A DNA stretch of 64,000 bases from NCBI GenBank assembly GCA_021234155.1, contig JAJEKV010000020.1:4944563-5008562 (forward strand), read 5' to 3'. Both the position numbers and the translations under genes were made by a program. Shown here one piece after another: positions 1-10,311 of this stretch. The number at the start of each line of letters is the position of its first letter. Position 1 is the stretch's first letter. Source of the stretch: Isoetes taiwanensis (lineage: Eukaryota; Streptophyta; Lycopodiopsida; Isoetales; Isoetaceae). Under the pieces are notes generated by a model. The model worked only from the letters and a program-made list of their open reading frames with translations. It was not told where the DNA came from and searched no databases.

Positions 1-167
1 TTAGTCATTGAATCAAATAAGCCCTGTTCAGCACTTATGAAGATTTGATCTGCATTGTTACTTTTTATTTTTTCAATCTGAAGACTTGACAGACAGGATC
101 TGCTTATGATTGTGAGATATTTTTTTCTCTCGAGAAATTTTACATGCTGGTTGTCCTGTTACTTCAG

Positions 168-939
168 GTTGTAGAACTTGGGTTTTCTGCAATGGCTGCT
201 TTAATACAGAATTGGGACAGTACTGAACCCGAAGAAAATGATGAAGCAAATTCTCCGGGCGCTTGGAAGTCTGGCTGTGAGATAATTGCAGATATTGTTG
301 CCGAGCTTTGCAGCAAGCTTGGCTAGCTCCACCACAAGTTTGTTTTGACCCGATATTTACAGTACATTGCATAAGTCTACAATGGTAAATGAGCAACTTT
401 TATCTTGCCTCATTTCTGCAGGATTTTAAAGGTGCTGAGCGACTACCACCTCCTTCCTGCTTAAACGACACATCGCTCCTTCTTGGAGCATTGGTTAAAT
501 ACATGTCAGAACCCTCTCAAGTGAGGCAGCGGAAAATTGATCTTATTCTACAGATTTGGGCAGATTTGGTGGTTGATTGGAAGGAATGGGATAAAGAAGA
601 AGATCTCAATGTCTTTGAGGCCATTCGTGAAGTCCTTGCACTGCATGTTAGTTTCTTTGAATGTACTGCATTTATAATTAGGTTTTGCACTGCCTACAGT
701 TTTGAAGGTTTTGCTGGTATAAATTACAGGGAAGATGTCCTCTCGAACACTTTGCGGTTGCAGAGCTCCCACCGCCTCCTGCTCTGCCTGTACCATCATG
801 CTCGATTCTTGAAGGAATGGCTGCCTTTGTAAGCTCAGCGATTGAAACAGCATATGCTGCTGCTACTTGGCGTGCTTACAGGATTGCACATTCTCTTTTG
901 CATTCCACTGCAGTGTCCTTTGAGAGGGCCACCAGATGA
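168..939 (+). pseudogene. Importin-beta-like ARM-repeat protein, internal exons (partial)
   Basis: Three exon-like blocks read in one phase. Block 1 (168-323) follows acceptor CTTCAG and contains GAWKSGCEIIADIVAEL. Block 2 (422-646) follows CTGCAG, ends at donor GTTAGT, and contains LLLGALVKYMSEP and DLVVDWKEWDKEEDL. Block 3 starts at 730 after TTACAG in phase 0 and contains ELPPPPALPVPSCSILEG and ATWRAYRIAHSLLH. This pattern recalls the plant importin/ARM family that includes Arabidopsis At3g17340, a nuclear transport receptor; that assignment is from memory of the family. Blocks 2 and 3 join cleanly. Block 1 runs into TAG at 324-326 with no canonical donor before it, and block 3 stops at TGA 937-939, well short of the family's usual length of about 1,000 residues. 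It is therefore a truncated gene piece, or the 5' side lies outside the window and the 3' side is lost. Confidence 0.6.
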
Positions 940-1099
940 CAGAAGCAAATAAAAAACAACATTACTAAATCAAATTGCAAATCATGTAATACTACCAAAT
1001 CATGTAATATTGTAGCTTGGTCTACCCATGCTATTTTCTGTGTCCACGTTTGAACTTAATGTGCATTGAACAAAAGCGCACAGACTATTAGCAAAAACC

Positions 1100-1183
1100 T
1101 TGAACGCATAAGCTTTGTCTTTGTCATGTTTGAAGTTAATGTTGAACGCATAAGGTTTGTCTTTGTCATGTTTGAAGTTAATG
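1100..1183. repeat. Tandem duplication, 42-bp unit x2
   Basis: Units 1100-1141 and 1142-1183 are nearly identical. Each starts TTGAACGCATAAG and ends GAAGTTAATG. No gene covers them. Confidence 0.9.
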
Positions 1184-1371
1184 CAGGATAACTGGGTGTA
1201 TATATTGGTGTATGCCATATTAGAAAGGGGCGAAAAGCTCTGATTACAATGATTCTGGTCTGCAAAAAAACACAGATGTGATTGAAATTAAAGTTACCAT
1301 AAAAAAGAGAAACAACACTCTTATTTAAGCATGATAAGTTGCAATACAAGCTTATCGATGCAATAATGGTC

Positions 1372-1431
1372 GACTACCTTTTGTTTTAACTAATGTTGGC
1401 AGACTACCTTTTGTTTTAACTAATTTTGGCA
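1372..1431. repeat. Tandem duplication, 30-bp unit x2
   Basis: Units 1372-1401 and 1402-1431 both start GACTACCTTTTGTTTTAAC and differ at one or two positions. Confidence 0.85.
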
Positions 1432-2116
1432 CCTGAAACAAGACGTTCTTGAGTTTTATATCAAGAGTTGGAGGTTGTTTTGGCCAAAAACTAAGTAGAA
1501 AAAATTGAAGAATCAAATGACAATAAGCGATTGCAGAACCATGATAAAATTGCTCAATACGACAGTTGAAATTGTAACCCCATGCATTTCAACAATCATC
1601 AAAATTGTACACTACCAAAATGCAGGAATCTATGAAAATCCATTTAGAGGAATGGGTTTTAAGAATATATGCATCCTACTACATGCATATCATGTACGAG
1701 CAGGTCCTTTTTAAATGTATTTTTCAAACAGAGAAATATACTTCGTGTATTGCCTTATCCAACACGCATCTAGGATTATATTTTTGTTCTTTGAGCTATG
1801 GCAGAGACGCAATGTCATAAAGGCAACAAAGCAACGGAGGCAGAATAGAGGGTTTTTTTGCTCTTTCAATTTGCATGAACTTAAAGAATCACCAAGATTT
1901 TTGAGTTTTTCCTTTTAGGAGTCTTTTAGTTGTTTTTTTTTTTTCTTTTTGTGTTGGTGATCTAGAGGACATTGGTAGAGGTACTCAATAGCAGAACATA
2001 CATATAAATGAAAGTTCATGCCCAGCAACGCTGGGCACCATTACTAGTCTTTATAGATTATTAGAGATTGGAACACTTTCTCACATTAGGGCGGATTTGG
2101 GGTCTGAAAATGGCCC
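1432..2116. other. Intergenic stretch, no supported gene
   Basis: AT-rich sequence with poly-T runs around 1930-1945. Short open frames here overlap each other in several frames and show no recognisable motif. Confidence 0.6.
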
Positions 2117-2119
2117 TTA
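2117..2119. repeat. Left target-site duplication TTA
   Basis: TTA immediately before the CACTA terminus, equal to the TTA after the right terminus. Confidence 0.7.
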
Positions 2120-2146
2120 CACTACCACCCCAATTCTGGGTCCACA
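2120..2146 (+). repeat. Left terminal inverted repeat of CACTA element
   Basis: The 27 bp start with CACTACCACCCC and end with CTGGGTCCACA. They match the complement of 10282-10308 except for two bases in the middle. Confidence 0.85.
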
Positions 2147-2204
2147 CCTAAAAACAACAGTAATAAGAAGACCACATGTCGTTGTTCCAAAAAATCTACA
2201 TGTG

Positions 2205-2930
2205 GTTATGTGGAGGTGTGGTTTATTAAGGAGGCGGTGTAGTTTTTTTTACGGAGCTATAGTTTCTTTTTTTTGAAGGTGTGGTCTTTTTTTGAGGTGT
2301 CGTTTTTTTTAAAAGAAGTGTTGCTTTTTTTTTGAGGGGGTGTTGTTTTTAAGAAGGTGTTGTTTTTTGAGGTGTAGTTTATAACTAGGTGTAGTTTTAA
2401 GTAGTTGTTTTTTTATGGAAGTATAGTTTTTTGAAGTGTGGTTTATAAGGAGGTGTAGTTTTTAGGTGGTTGTTTTTAAATGAAGTATGGTTTTCTGAAG
2501 TGGTGTGATTTTTTTAATTGAGGTGTTGTTTTTTGAGGTGTCATTTATAAGTGGGTGTAGTTTTCAAATAGCTATTTTTTAAAGAAATATGGTTTTTTGA
2601 AGTGTGGTTTATAAGCGAGTGTAGTTTTTAAGTGGTTGTTTTTTAATGAAGTATGGTTTTTTGAAGTGGTGTAGTTTATAACTAGATGTAGTTTTTAAGA
2701 AGCTATTTTTAAGGAAGTATGATTTTTTTAAGGTGTGGTTTATATAACTAGGTGTAGTTCTTAAGTACCTATTTTTTAGAGTAAGTATGGTTTTTTGAGG
2801 TGTGGTTTTTAAGTGGTCGCATTTTTAAAGAAGTGTGGTTTTCTGAAGTGGTGTGGTTTATAACTAGGTGTAGTTTTTACGTAGCTATTTCTTAAGGAAG
2901 TATGGTTTTTTTGAGGTTTTTTTGAGGCAA
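2205..2930. repeat. GT-rich minisatellite, left array
   Basis: Irregular repeats of about 60-70 bp are built from the modules GGTGTGGTTTATAA, GGTGTAGTTTTTAAG, TGGTTGTTTTTTAA and GAAGTATGGTTTTTTGA in recurring order. The array lies just inside the left CACTA end and may serve as subterminal repeats. A second copy lies at 3715-4215. Confidence 0.8.
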
Positions 2931-3030
2931 TTTCTTAAGCAAAGCACCACCACCTAGAATATTGTTTGTGCGCTCAAATTTGGGAATGGATCGTATTGTT
3001 TTACATTCGTGAAATATACCTTCAACGGTT
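2931..3030. repeat. Unique spacer, copy 1 of a larger duplication
   Basis: The spacer contains TTTCTTAAGCAAAGCACCAC and AATATTGTTTGTG, then GTTAGATCCAAGG. The same spacer recurs at about 4216-4325, in the same place between a GT array and a CCACCTAGG array. Confidence 0.75.
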
Positions 3031-3714
3031 AGATCCAAGGTGGCTCAACCATGCCATGTGGGCTCCAACATGCCACCTAGGCTCCAACATGCCAAGGTGG
3101 CTCAAGTATACCACCTAGGCACCAACATGCCACCTAGGCTCAAACATGCCAAGGTGGCTCAAACATGCCATGCGGGCTCCTATATGCCACCTATAGGCTC
3201 TAACATGCCACATGGGCTCCAATATGCCACCTAGGCTCCAACATGCCAATGTGCCTCAAACATGCCACCTAGGCTCCAACATGACACCTAGGCTCAAACA
3301 TGTCAAGGTGGCTCAAGCATGCCACGTGGGCTTCATGCCACCTAGGCTCCAACATGTCAAGGTGGCTCAAACATGCCATGTGGGCTCCAACATGCCACCT
3401 AGGCTCCAACCTGCCAAGGTGGCTCAAGCATGCCGCCTAGGCACCAACATGCCACCAAGGCTCAAGCATGCCAAGGTGGCTCAAACATGCCATGCGGGCT
3501 CCAACATGCCACCTAGGCTGCAACATGCCAAGGTGTCTCAAAACGTGGATTCCCAACATGCCACCTAGGCTCCAACATGCCTAGGTGGCTCAAACATGCC
3601 ACCTAGGCTCCAACATGCCACCTAGGCTCAAACATGCCAAGGTGTCTCAAACATGCCACGTGGGTTCCAATATGCTAAGGTGGCTCAAACATGCCACGCG
3701 GGCTCCTACATGCC
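3028..3714. repeat. 19-bp minisatellite array 1 (CCACCTAGG/CCAAGGTGG)
   Basis: Two 19-bp unit types alternate: CTCCAACATGCCACCTAGG and CTCAAACATGCCAAGGTGG. Because 19 is not a multiple of 3, the translation repeats every 57 bp (19 codons). Most frames stay open on both strands, which creates spurious proteins of up to about 120 residues with the motif SNMPPRLQHAKVAQ. Confidence 0.95.
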
Positions 3715-4215
3715 AGGTGTGGTTTATAAGGAGGTGTAGTTTCTAAGTGGTTCTTTTTTAAGGAAGTATAGTTTTCTGAAGTAGTGTGATTTTTTTAATT
3801 GAGGTGTTGTTTTTTGAGGTGTGGTTTGTAAGTGGGTGTAGTTTTTAAATAGCTGTTTCTTAAAGAAGTATGATTTTTTAAAGTGTAGTTTATAAGTGGT
3901 GTAGTTTTTAAGTGGTTGTTTTTTAATGAAGTATGGTTTTCTGAAGTAGTGTAGTTTATAACTAGGTGTAGTTTTTAAGAAGCTATTTTTTAAGGAAGTA
4001 TGGTTTTTTTTAGGTGTGGTTTCTATAACTAGGTGTGTTTTTAAGTAGTTGTTTTCTAAAGTAAGTATGGTTTTTTGAGATGTGGTTTATAAGTAGGTGT
4101 AATTTTTAAGTGGTTGTTTTTTAAAGAGGTGTGGTTTTCTGAAGTGGTGTGGTTTATAACTAGGTGTATTTTTTAAATAGCTATTTCTTAAGGAAGTATG
4201 GCTTTTTTGAGGTTT
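3715..4215. repeat. GT-rich minisatellite, second array
   Basis: The same modules as at 2205-2930 appear in the same orientation, starting abruptly inside a CATGCC unit of array 1. The unit [GT array - spacer - 19-bp array] is therefore present twice in tandem. Confidence 0.8.
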
Positions 4216-4319
4216 TTTTTAGGCTATTTCTTAAGCAAAGCACCACAACCTGGAATATTGTTTGTGTGCTTAAATTTGGGAATGTAACATATTGTTATAA
4301 ATTCGTGAAAAATGTTAGA

Positions 4320-5552
4320 TCCAAGGTGCTCAAACATGCCACGTGGGCTCCAACATGCCACCTAGGCTCCAACATGCCAAGGTGGCTCAAGCATGCCACC
4401 TAGGCACCAACATGCCACCCAAGCTCAAACATGCCAAGGTGGCTCAAACATGCCATGCGGGCTCCTACATGCCACCTATAGGCTCCAACATGCCAAGGTG
4501 GCTCAAACATGCCACGTGGGCTCCAACATACCACCTAGGCTCCAACATGCCACCTAGGCTCAAACATTCCAAGCTAGCTCCTACATGCCACCTAGGCTCC
4601 AACATGCCAAGATGGCTCAAACATGCCATGTGGGCTCCAACATGCCACCTAGGCTCTAACATGCCAAGGTGGCTCAAGCATGATGCTTAGGCACCAACAT
4701 GCCACCAAGGCTCAAACATGCCAAGGTGGCTCAAACATGCCACAAAGGCTCCAACATGCCACCTAGGCTCTAACATGCCAAGGTGGCTCAAACATGCCAT
4801 CTAGGCTCCAACGTGCCTTGCCTAGGCTCAAACATGCCAAGGTGTCCCAAACATGCCACGCGTGCTCTAACATGCCAAGGTGGCTTAAACATGCCACGCG
4901 AGCTCCTACATGCCACCTAGGATCCAACATGCCAAGGTAGCTCAAACATGGCACGTCGTCTCCAACATGCCAGCTAGGCTCAAACATGCCATGTGGGCTC
5001 AAACATACCACGTGGGCTCCAACATGCCATGTGGGCTTCAACATGCCACCTAGGCTCTAGCATGCAAATGTGGCTCAAACCAAGGTGGCTCAAACATGCC
5101 ACGCGGGCTCCAACATGCCACCTGGGCTCCAACATGCCACCTAGGCTCCAACATGCCAAGGTGGCTCAAACATGCCACCTAGGTTCCAACATGCCACCTA
5201 GGCTCGAACATGCCAAGGTGGCTCAAACATGCCACATGGGCTCCAACATGCTACCTAGGTTCCAACATGCCAAGGTGGCTCAACATGCCACCTAGGCTCC
5301 AACATCCCAAGGTGGCTCAGACATGCCAAGGTGGCTCGAATATTCCGTGGGCTCCAACATGCCACCATGGCTCAAACATGCCAAGGTGGCTCAAACATGC
5401 CATGTGGGCTCCAACATGCCACCTAGGCTCCAACATGTCAATGTGGCTCAAACATGCCACGTAGGCTCCAATATGCCACCTAGACTCCAACATGTCAATG
5501 TGGCTCAAACATGCCACGTAGCTCCAATATGCCACCTAGACTCCAACATGCC
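4320..5552. repeat. 19-bp minisatellite array 2
   Basis: About 60 further units of the two 19-bp types, with variants (CCACGTGGG, CCATGCGGG, CCAATGTGG). The array ends at about 5552, where the exon region of the next feature begins. Longer open frames on both strands are by-products of the 57-bp coding period. Confidence 0.95.
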
Positions 5553-5578
5553 TCCAAGCCCTATTTTATATAATGCAG

Positions 5579-6103
5579 TCAGGAATATGTCTCCATTCTC
5601 TGGCTCTATGACAGGATGCAGCTTAGAAGACACTCATATTTGTTCTCAAGATCATATGGCTGATGTTAATGTATCAATTGATGAGGTAATACTGCCTGCA
5701 AGACCTCAACCCACTAGGTTAAGTGAAATGGATGGATGTGCTGCTTTGGCTATTACAGCCCGTCTTGAAAGAAATGAATCAGTACTACATGGGCATATTA
5801 GTATGGACACTCAAACATGGGTCAGATTTGCTGATCTCAATAGTGGTATTCCAGATGCCTCAGTGCACAATTTGGCAAAAGCAAGGCTGATCCGAGGTTT
5901 TGTTAATGATGGCTTGCCTCATGACATAATTGAGAAGGCAAGGGGGATGGATGATGGCTGGGCAAGAACTTACAGAACGCTCCTTGAAAATGTAAGTCCA
6001 CATTGGCATGTAACTTTGATGTTTTCTGTTTTACCTCTCTTAAGCCAGTATTTTTGTGCAGGCAACAGACGTGGAGATAGATAGCCAATTGGAAGAAGAA
6101 TAG
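5579..6103 (+). CDS. 3'-terminal exons of an unidentified spliced gene, inside the CACTA element
   Basis: An exon runs from acceptor AATGCAG (exon start 5579) to donor GTAAGT (exon end 5991). A second exon runs from acceptor TTTTTGTGCAG (exon start 6062) to TAG at 6101-6103. The phases agree (phase 0 at the donor) and give about 150 residues ending VEIDSQLEEE. Visible motifs are RLSEMDGCAALAITARLE, DTQTWVRFADLNSGIPDAS, and GFVNDGLPHDIIEKARGMD followed by DGWARTYRTLLEN. The composition is that of a normal soluble protein. I do not recognise the family. Upstream exons are replaced by the 19-bp minisatellite. Lying within the inverted ends of a CACTA element, it is best read as a captured host gene fragment; an element that gained a terminus beside a resident gene is the alternative. 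Confidence 0.6.
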
Positions 6104-9100
6104 AATAGAATAGAATATGAAGACTAGTCTCACACATTGCTTGTCTTCTTTGTTGTGACTCTTAATGCTACTTGTACTAAACATCAGTCTATTTGTGTGT
6201 GTTTTCAAACTTGCACACAAATAATTTTGCATAGACCTTTTGTCACTTGCCAAGTAGCAGATCTTCTCTATTTCGAAACTTGTGTGCCACGAAAATGTTG
6301 AAAAACATGTTATGAGGCAAGGGTGATGCAACTGTAATTTAGGGATGTTGCTAAATTGTTGTTTGATTGTTAGATGTATGCCATTAGATGCTAGTTAGAG
6401 TGTAGCAGAATTTGATATTCATGTGCGTGAATTGTGGTATGCATGTGCGCAATTTGTGGACTGATGTGCCACAATCGACTCTTAACAGGTGAGCAAATGA
6501 TGGTGGTTTGCAAGCATTACAATTGTTTGATGCGCAATTGATGGTAGTTTTATGCGCAAGTCAGTGCGCAATTGATGGTTCTGTAGTGCGTAAACTGGGT
6601 TCTCAGACCCCCCTGTGTTTGAGCAGCTATAGCTTACAAGTGGCTATTCCGTAGACCTTGATTCTGGCATTATTTCGTAGCTTATCTTTCAGGCTTTCAG
6701 ATGAGCCATGTTTTGTGGCGAGATTCCATGCCTTCTGCCCATAATTGCAATTGCCCCCTTAAGTGAGCATAACACGGCGTGTCTCCCCTAGAGATAAGGT
6801 TTTAAAATTGTGAAAATCGTATGATGTTACATAAGATTGTGAATTGTTATGGAGGTGTATTTGTAGATTTGTTTGTATAATGCTGACGGTGGATGGGCTA
6901 GCTTGACCCAAAGAGATGCCTTTATACAAGTTGCTTCTTTAGATGTTAGAACAACATGACACCGAGATGCTAAAAAAAGGAAATCTGGCATGTTGCTAAT
7001 TTAAGTATTTTCATTTGCATTAAGTGTAGAGCAAGGAACAGGGGGCCTTTTTAGCACGATGATGGCGACAGACTTAATAAGTGGTTACAAGGCTATTATT
7101 AGCGATGCGGAGAAGGCAGGAAGTGATACCTGTTAAACACTCCTTCAATTAGATTAATCCATGGTGAAGTGGGCATTCATTTAAGAAAACAAATCACCAT
7201 AGCTTGATTGTGGAGGCAAGATGGGTTCTTGCAAAGGAGCTCGAATCAGCTCCAGATTTGGTCCACTGGTCTTTAGGAGGCCGAATTGAAGAATTGTGAT
7301 CGCCGCAAACAGTTCTGAGCAAGCAAGGCTTGCATCCAAAGAAGCCAGGGTCGGAACTGATTTTTTCCACAGGCCACGATTGGCCTTGAAAATTGCAGAG
7401 GGTCTTAAGGGCCCGAAGTTGGTCTTGGTAAATTTTTGTGGCAGTTGGAGCTCTCAGTTGGGAGCTTGGACTGAGTGAAGCAGGTCAGCAAGGAAAAATA
7501 GTTCATCCCCAATTTGTGAGGAAGTTGGGATCCCGACTTGGAGTAGGTTATGGATTGCAGGGTTTATGGAGCCACATAGAAAGACCTGTGAGAATAAATT
7601 GGCCATTCCAGAGAATCCTGCTATGAGCAAGATAAGAAATTGAGGCAGTATAAGAGTTTGTCCCAAACCGTCTTAAGATGATAGATTATGAAAAGAAAAC
7701 ACGCCCTGATAGAGTGGGATCTGCCATATCCTTCATGCAGAGTTGTGAAAGGGCTTGTTTGCCTCATATTTATTTACGTTCTTGTAGCTATTTTTTATGC
7801 TTGTGCTATGGCGGTGGAGGCATATAGAACAGTAGCACCAAAGGTATATGTAGATTGTTTGCATAAAATTTCAAATTTGTAAAATAAAATTGACTTCCTT
7901 CAAAGGTGGAAAATTCATATGCTGAGGTGGAAAATCTAGTTTGACACCATCACAGATTTTGCGGATGGGGAAGAATGCATTAGAAGGAATATACTTGGGA
8001 ATATTATTAAAATCAATGGCTATAACTTTAAGGTAGAAAAAAACAAGCCCCCGCCTTGAACGTAAATTATGACACGTTGAAAGTTAAAGTTAGAGAAATA
8101 AAATCGTGTGAGAAAATGTTCTATTCAATAGCCAAAATTAATGGTCGAGATTTGGTCCGGATGAACGGTCATGATTTCGATCCATGTATTATCATCCTAT
8201 TGGTTGGGCCACTTTCCCGCCTTGGTCGCTTTGCCGCTTCACCTAGTCTGGAAGCCCATCCGTCAAGTGATGAGCAAATCCATGGCGCCGATTTTTTCAT
8301 GCTTGATGGCGCTCATGTATATCTTGGCACTCAACGATTTCGGTGGTGGAGCTCACGATTTTGGGCATGAAGAACTTGCTCATGCGTAACCGAACTCCTT
8401 TGCCGCTCTTCTTGCCGCTAGTTCCGACGGTTCTTTGAGCCTTTTCCCTTAGAATATTAGCGGTTCTCCGGGAGTAGCGGCCGCCCATCTTGAGATTCCT
8501 GAATGGTTTATTCTGCGGATACTGATTTGGACGAAGCCGCTTCAATATCTGAAACCCCGCTCTTTCCTACATCGATTTTGAATGCTTTTGTTTCTTTTTG
8601 TGTAAAATGTATGGCGTAGAAGTTCAAGCTAATTTTTTTTTTTGTGCCAAAATGTTTGGATTCGCGTAGCAGTTTTGGAACCACAAAGAAAGACCTGGTA
8701 CATGTTTTTACTCTAATCGTTGATTCTCAAATGGCTTGTTCCCCTCGTTTCAGCCTCCATTACTTCCCTGTTTCAACGCCAAATCTGTTACATGTGCATA
8801 GTCATTTGTTGCTTCCAGCCATTACATGGCCATGAATAGCAACAATAATATGCCTTTTGCTTTGTGTTGTCGCTTTTTTCTTCAAAAGATTGTTTTGTAG
8901 TTTTCTTTTACATTTTTTCTTTATGTGGTAAGTTGTGCATTTGCGGGCTGTGTGGAACCCGATATTCCATTTCCCATGGCGGAAGAGACGGCCTTTCACA
9001 TGCCTCTTCAAGTGAAACTTTCATAAATATCCCTTCTCCCGACTTCCGGTTTCTCGGCTTATTCAAATGTTCGACGGTACCGTGGCTTAAATGTGGAGGA

Positions 9101-9480
9101 TATGGTTGTATTATTGGGTACAATATTCCTTTATTTTATCTTGAAAATTTAATGCTCGAAATTTGTTCATGATCACAAAGATATGCTCAATTTATTTGAT
9201 CAATGTAAATATCCTTTGGCAGGGGCTCATACGGCCATGAGCACATTGCAACACTTTTAATAGCCGTCTGCGCCCTGCATTTGATGAACATTTAGACAGA
9301 TCATATGTTCAACCATTGATAAATATTCGCCGAACAGATGATTATCTTGATGAGGAAACAGGAAACACTTTTGGCATTTGATAGCAAATATTTTGATCTT
9401 GTAAAAAGAATAGAATCACAAAAAGTCCAGAAACATATGGTTTAATAACTACATATAAGGAAGGAACATAAGAACTACCA
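6104..9480. other. Interior of CACTA element without recognisable gene
   Basis: A short GAATA repeat lies at about 6099-6117. Short direct repeats of TGCGCAATTGATGGT occur near 6530 and 6565. The open frames at 7296-7626, 8056-8389 and 8864-9172 overlap in several frames and carry no motif I recognise, including no transposase signature. Confidence 0.5.
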
Positions 9481-9639
9481 TGCCTAATGGAATTATTTGG
9501 GTTCGATTCCAAAAAGGCAAGAAATTAACAATAGTTTGAACTAGGGTTCCTAAATAAATTTGCATAACATAGTGCTTCTTTTGTCAATATTATCTTTAAA
9601 TGTATTTTTGGTAAAAAACATGTGTTGTTTTTGTAAATT

Positions 9640-10281
9640 TTAAAACTGCGTGTGGGTGGTTTTTTTATTTTTCCCCAAAAACAACACTCGAAACAACCGC
9701 TACCCTTAAGAAATGATGTGTTAGTTTTTTGATAACTACACTTGAAAATGCTTATTTTTAAAAAGCCACGTGTGGATTTTATGTAAAACAATACTAAAAA
9801 ATAGCACCTAGTTTTGATTAACCACATTTTTTTTCTTAAAACCACATATCATTTTTTTGGAAAACCAACAACTAAAAACAATATAGTTAAAAAAAAAATG
9901 CAGACAACTACGTGTAGTTTCTAGCAAAGTCGGACAAAATTCTCTATGTAGTTTTTCAGTGTAATTTTTTTGTTTTCTTGCAAAACAACAGTTAAAAACA
10001 ACATGTGGACCTTTTAAGTTTTATTAAGAACCACATGTCTTTTTTTCACGAAAGCAACACTTGAAAACTACGACTACTTTTAAAAAACAACATGTTGAAA
10101 CACATGTAATTCCTACGCGTAGATAATTTTGACAAAATTCTACGCGTAGAGTTTTTACAAAAAAACTACAAGTATAAAAGTTTGACTAAAAACTACACGT
10201 TGTTTCTAGCAAATCCGGACAAAAAACAACACGTAGTTTTTTAGTGTTGTTTTTTAGCAAAAAAGACACTGAAAAACAACA
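9640..10281. repeat. A/C-rich subterminal repeats, right end of CACTA element
   Basis: Repeated modules include AAAACAACA, CCACATGT, ACACGTAGTTTTT and CTACGCGTAG. Read inward from the right terminus they mirror the T/G-rich character of the left subterminal region. Confidence 0.65.
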
Positions 10282-10308
10282 TGTGGACCCAGTTTTGGGG
10301 TGGTAGTG
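10282..10308 (-). repeat. Right terminal inverted repeat of CACTA element
   Basis: The complement starts CACTACCACCCC and continues to CTGGGTCCACA, matching 2120-2146. It is followed by TTA at 10309-10311. Confidence 0.85.
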
Positions 10309-10311
10309 TTA

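Larger units (their letters stand above)
2120..10308. mobile_element. CACTA (En/Spm-like) DNA transposon, non-autonomous
   Basis: The left end begins CACTACCACCCCAA at 2120. The right end, read on the complement from 10308, begins with the same 14 bases. The inverted ends match over 27 bp with two differences. The trinucleotide TTA lies directly outside both ends (2117-2119 and 10309-10311). A 5'-CACTA terminus with a 3-bp target duplication is the signature of the CACTA superfamily. Inward from each end lie T/G-rich subterminal repeats (A/C-rich on the right as written), as expected for transposase binding regions. I recognise no TNP2-type transposase, so the copy is probably mobilised in trans or dead. 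The cargo is two GT arrays, two 19-bp minisatellite arrays and the end of a spliced gene. Alternatively two separate elements supply the two ends, but the shared TTA argues for one insertion. Confidence 0.8.

Noticed and set aside
3040-5535. Open frames of 60-118 codons on both strands with SNMPPRLQHAKVAQ-type repeats
   Set aside because: They follow directly from the 19-bp minisatellite whose coding period is 57 bp; frames are open on both strands without start context or conserved end.
5323-5578. N-terminal extension of the 5579-6103 gene into the minisatellite (a 253-codon frame)
   Set aside because: The extension is repeat-encoded, and a good splice acceptor at 5576-5578 marks the true exon start.
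8297-8545. 82-codon basic frame on the minus strand (ribosomal-protein-like composition)
   Set aside because: Arg/Lys richness alone; no ribosomal protein motif could be matched and overlapping frames are open.
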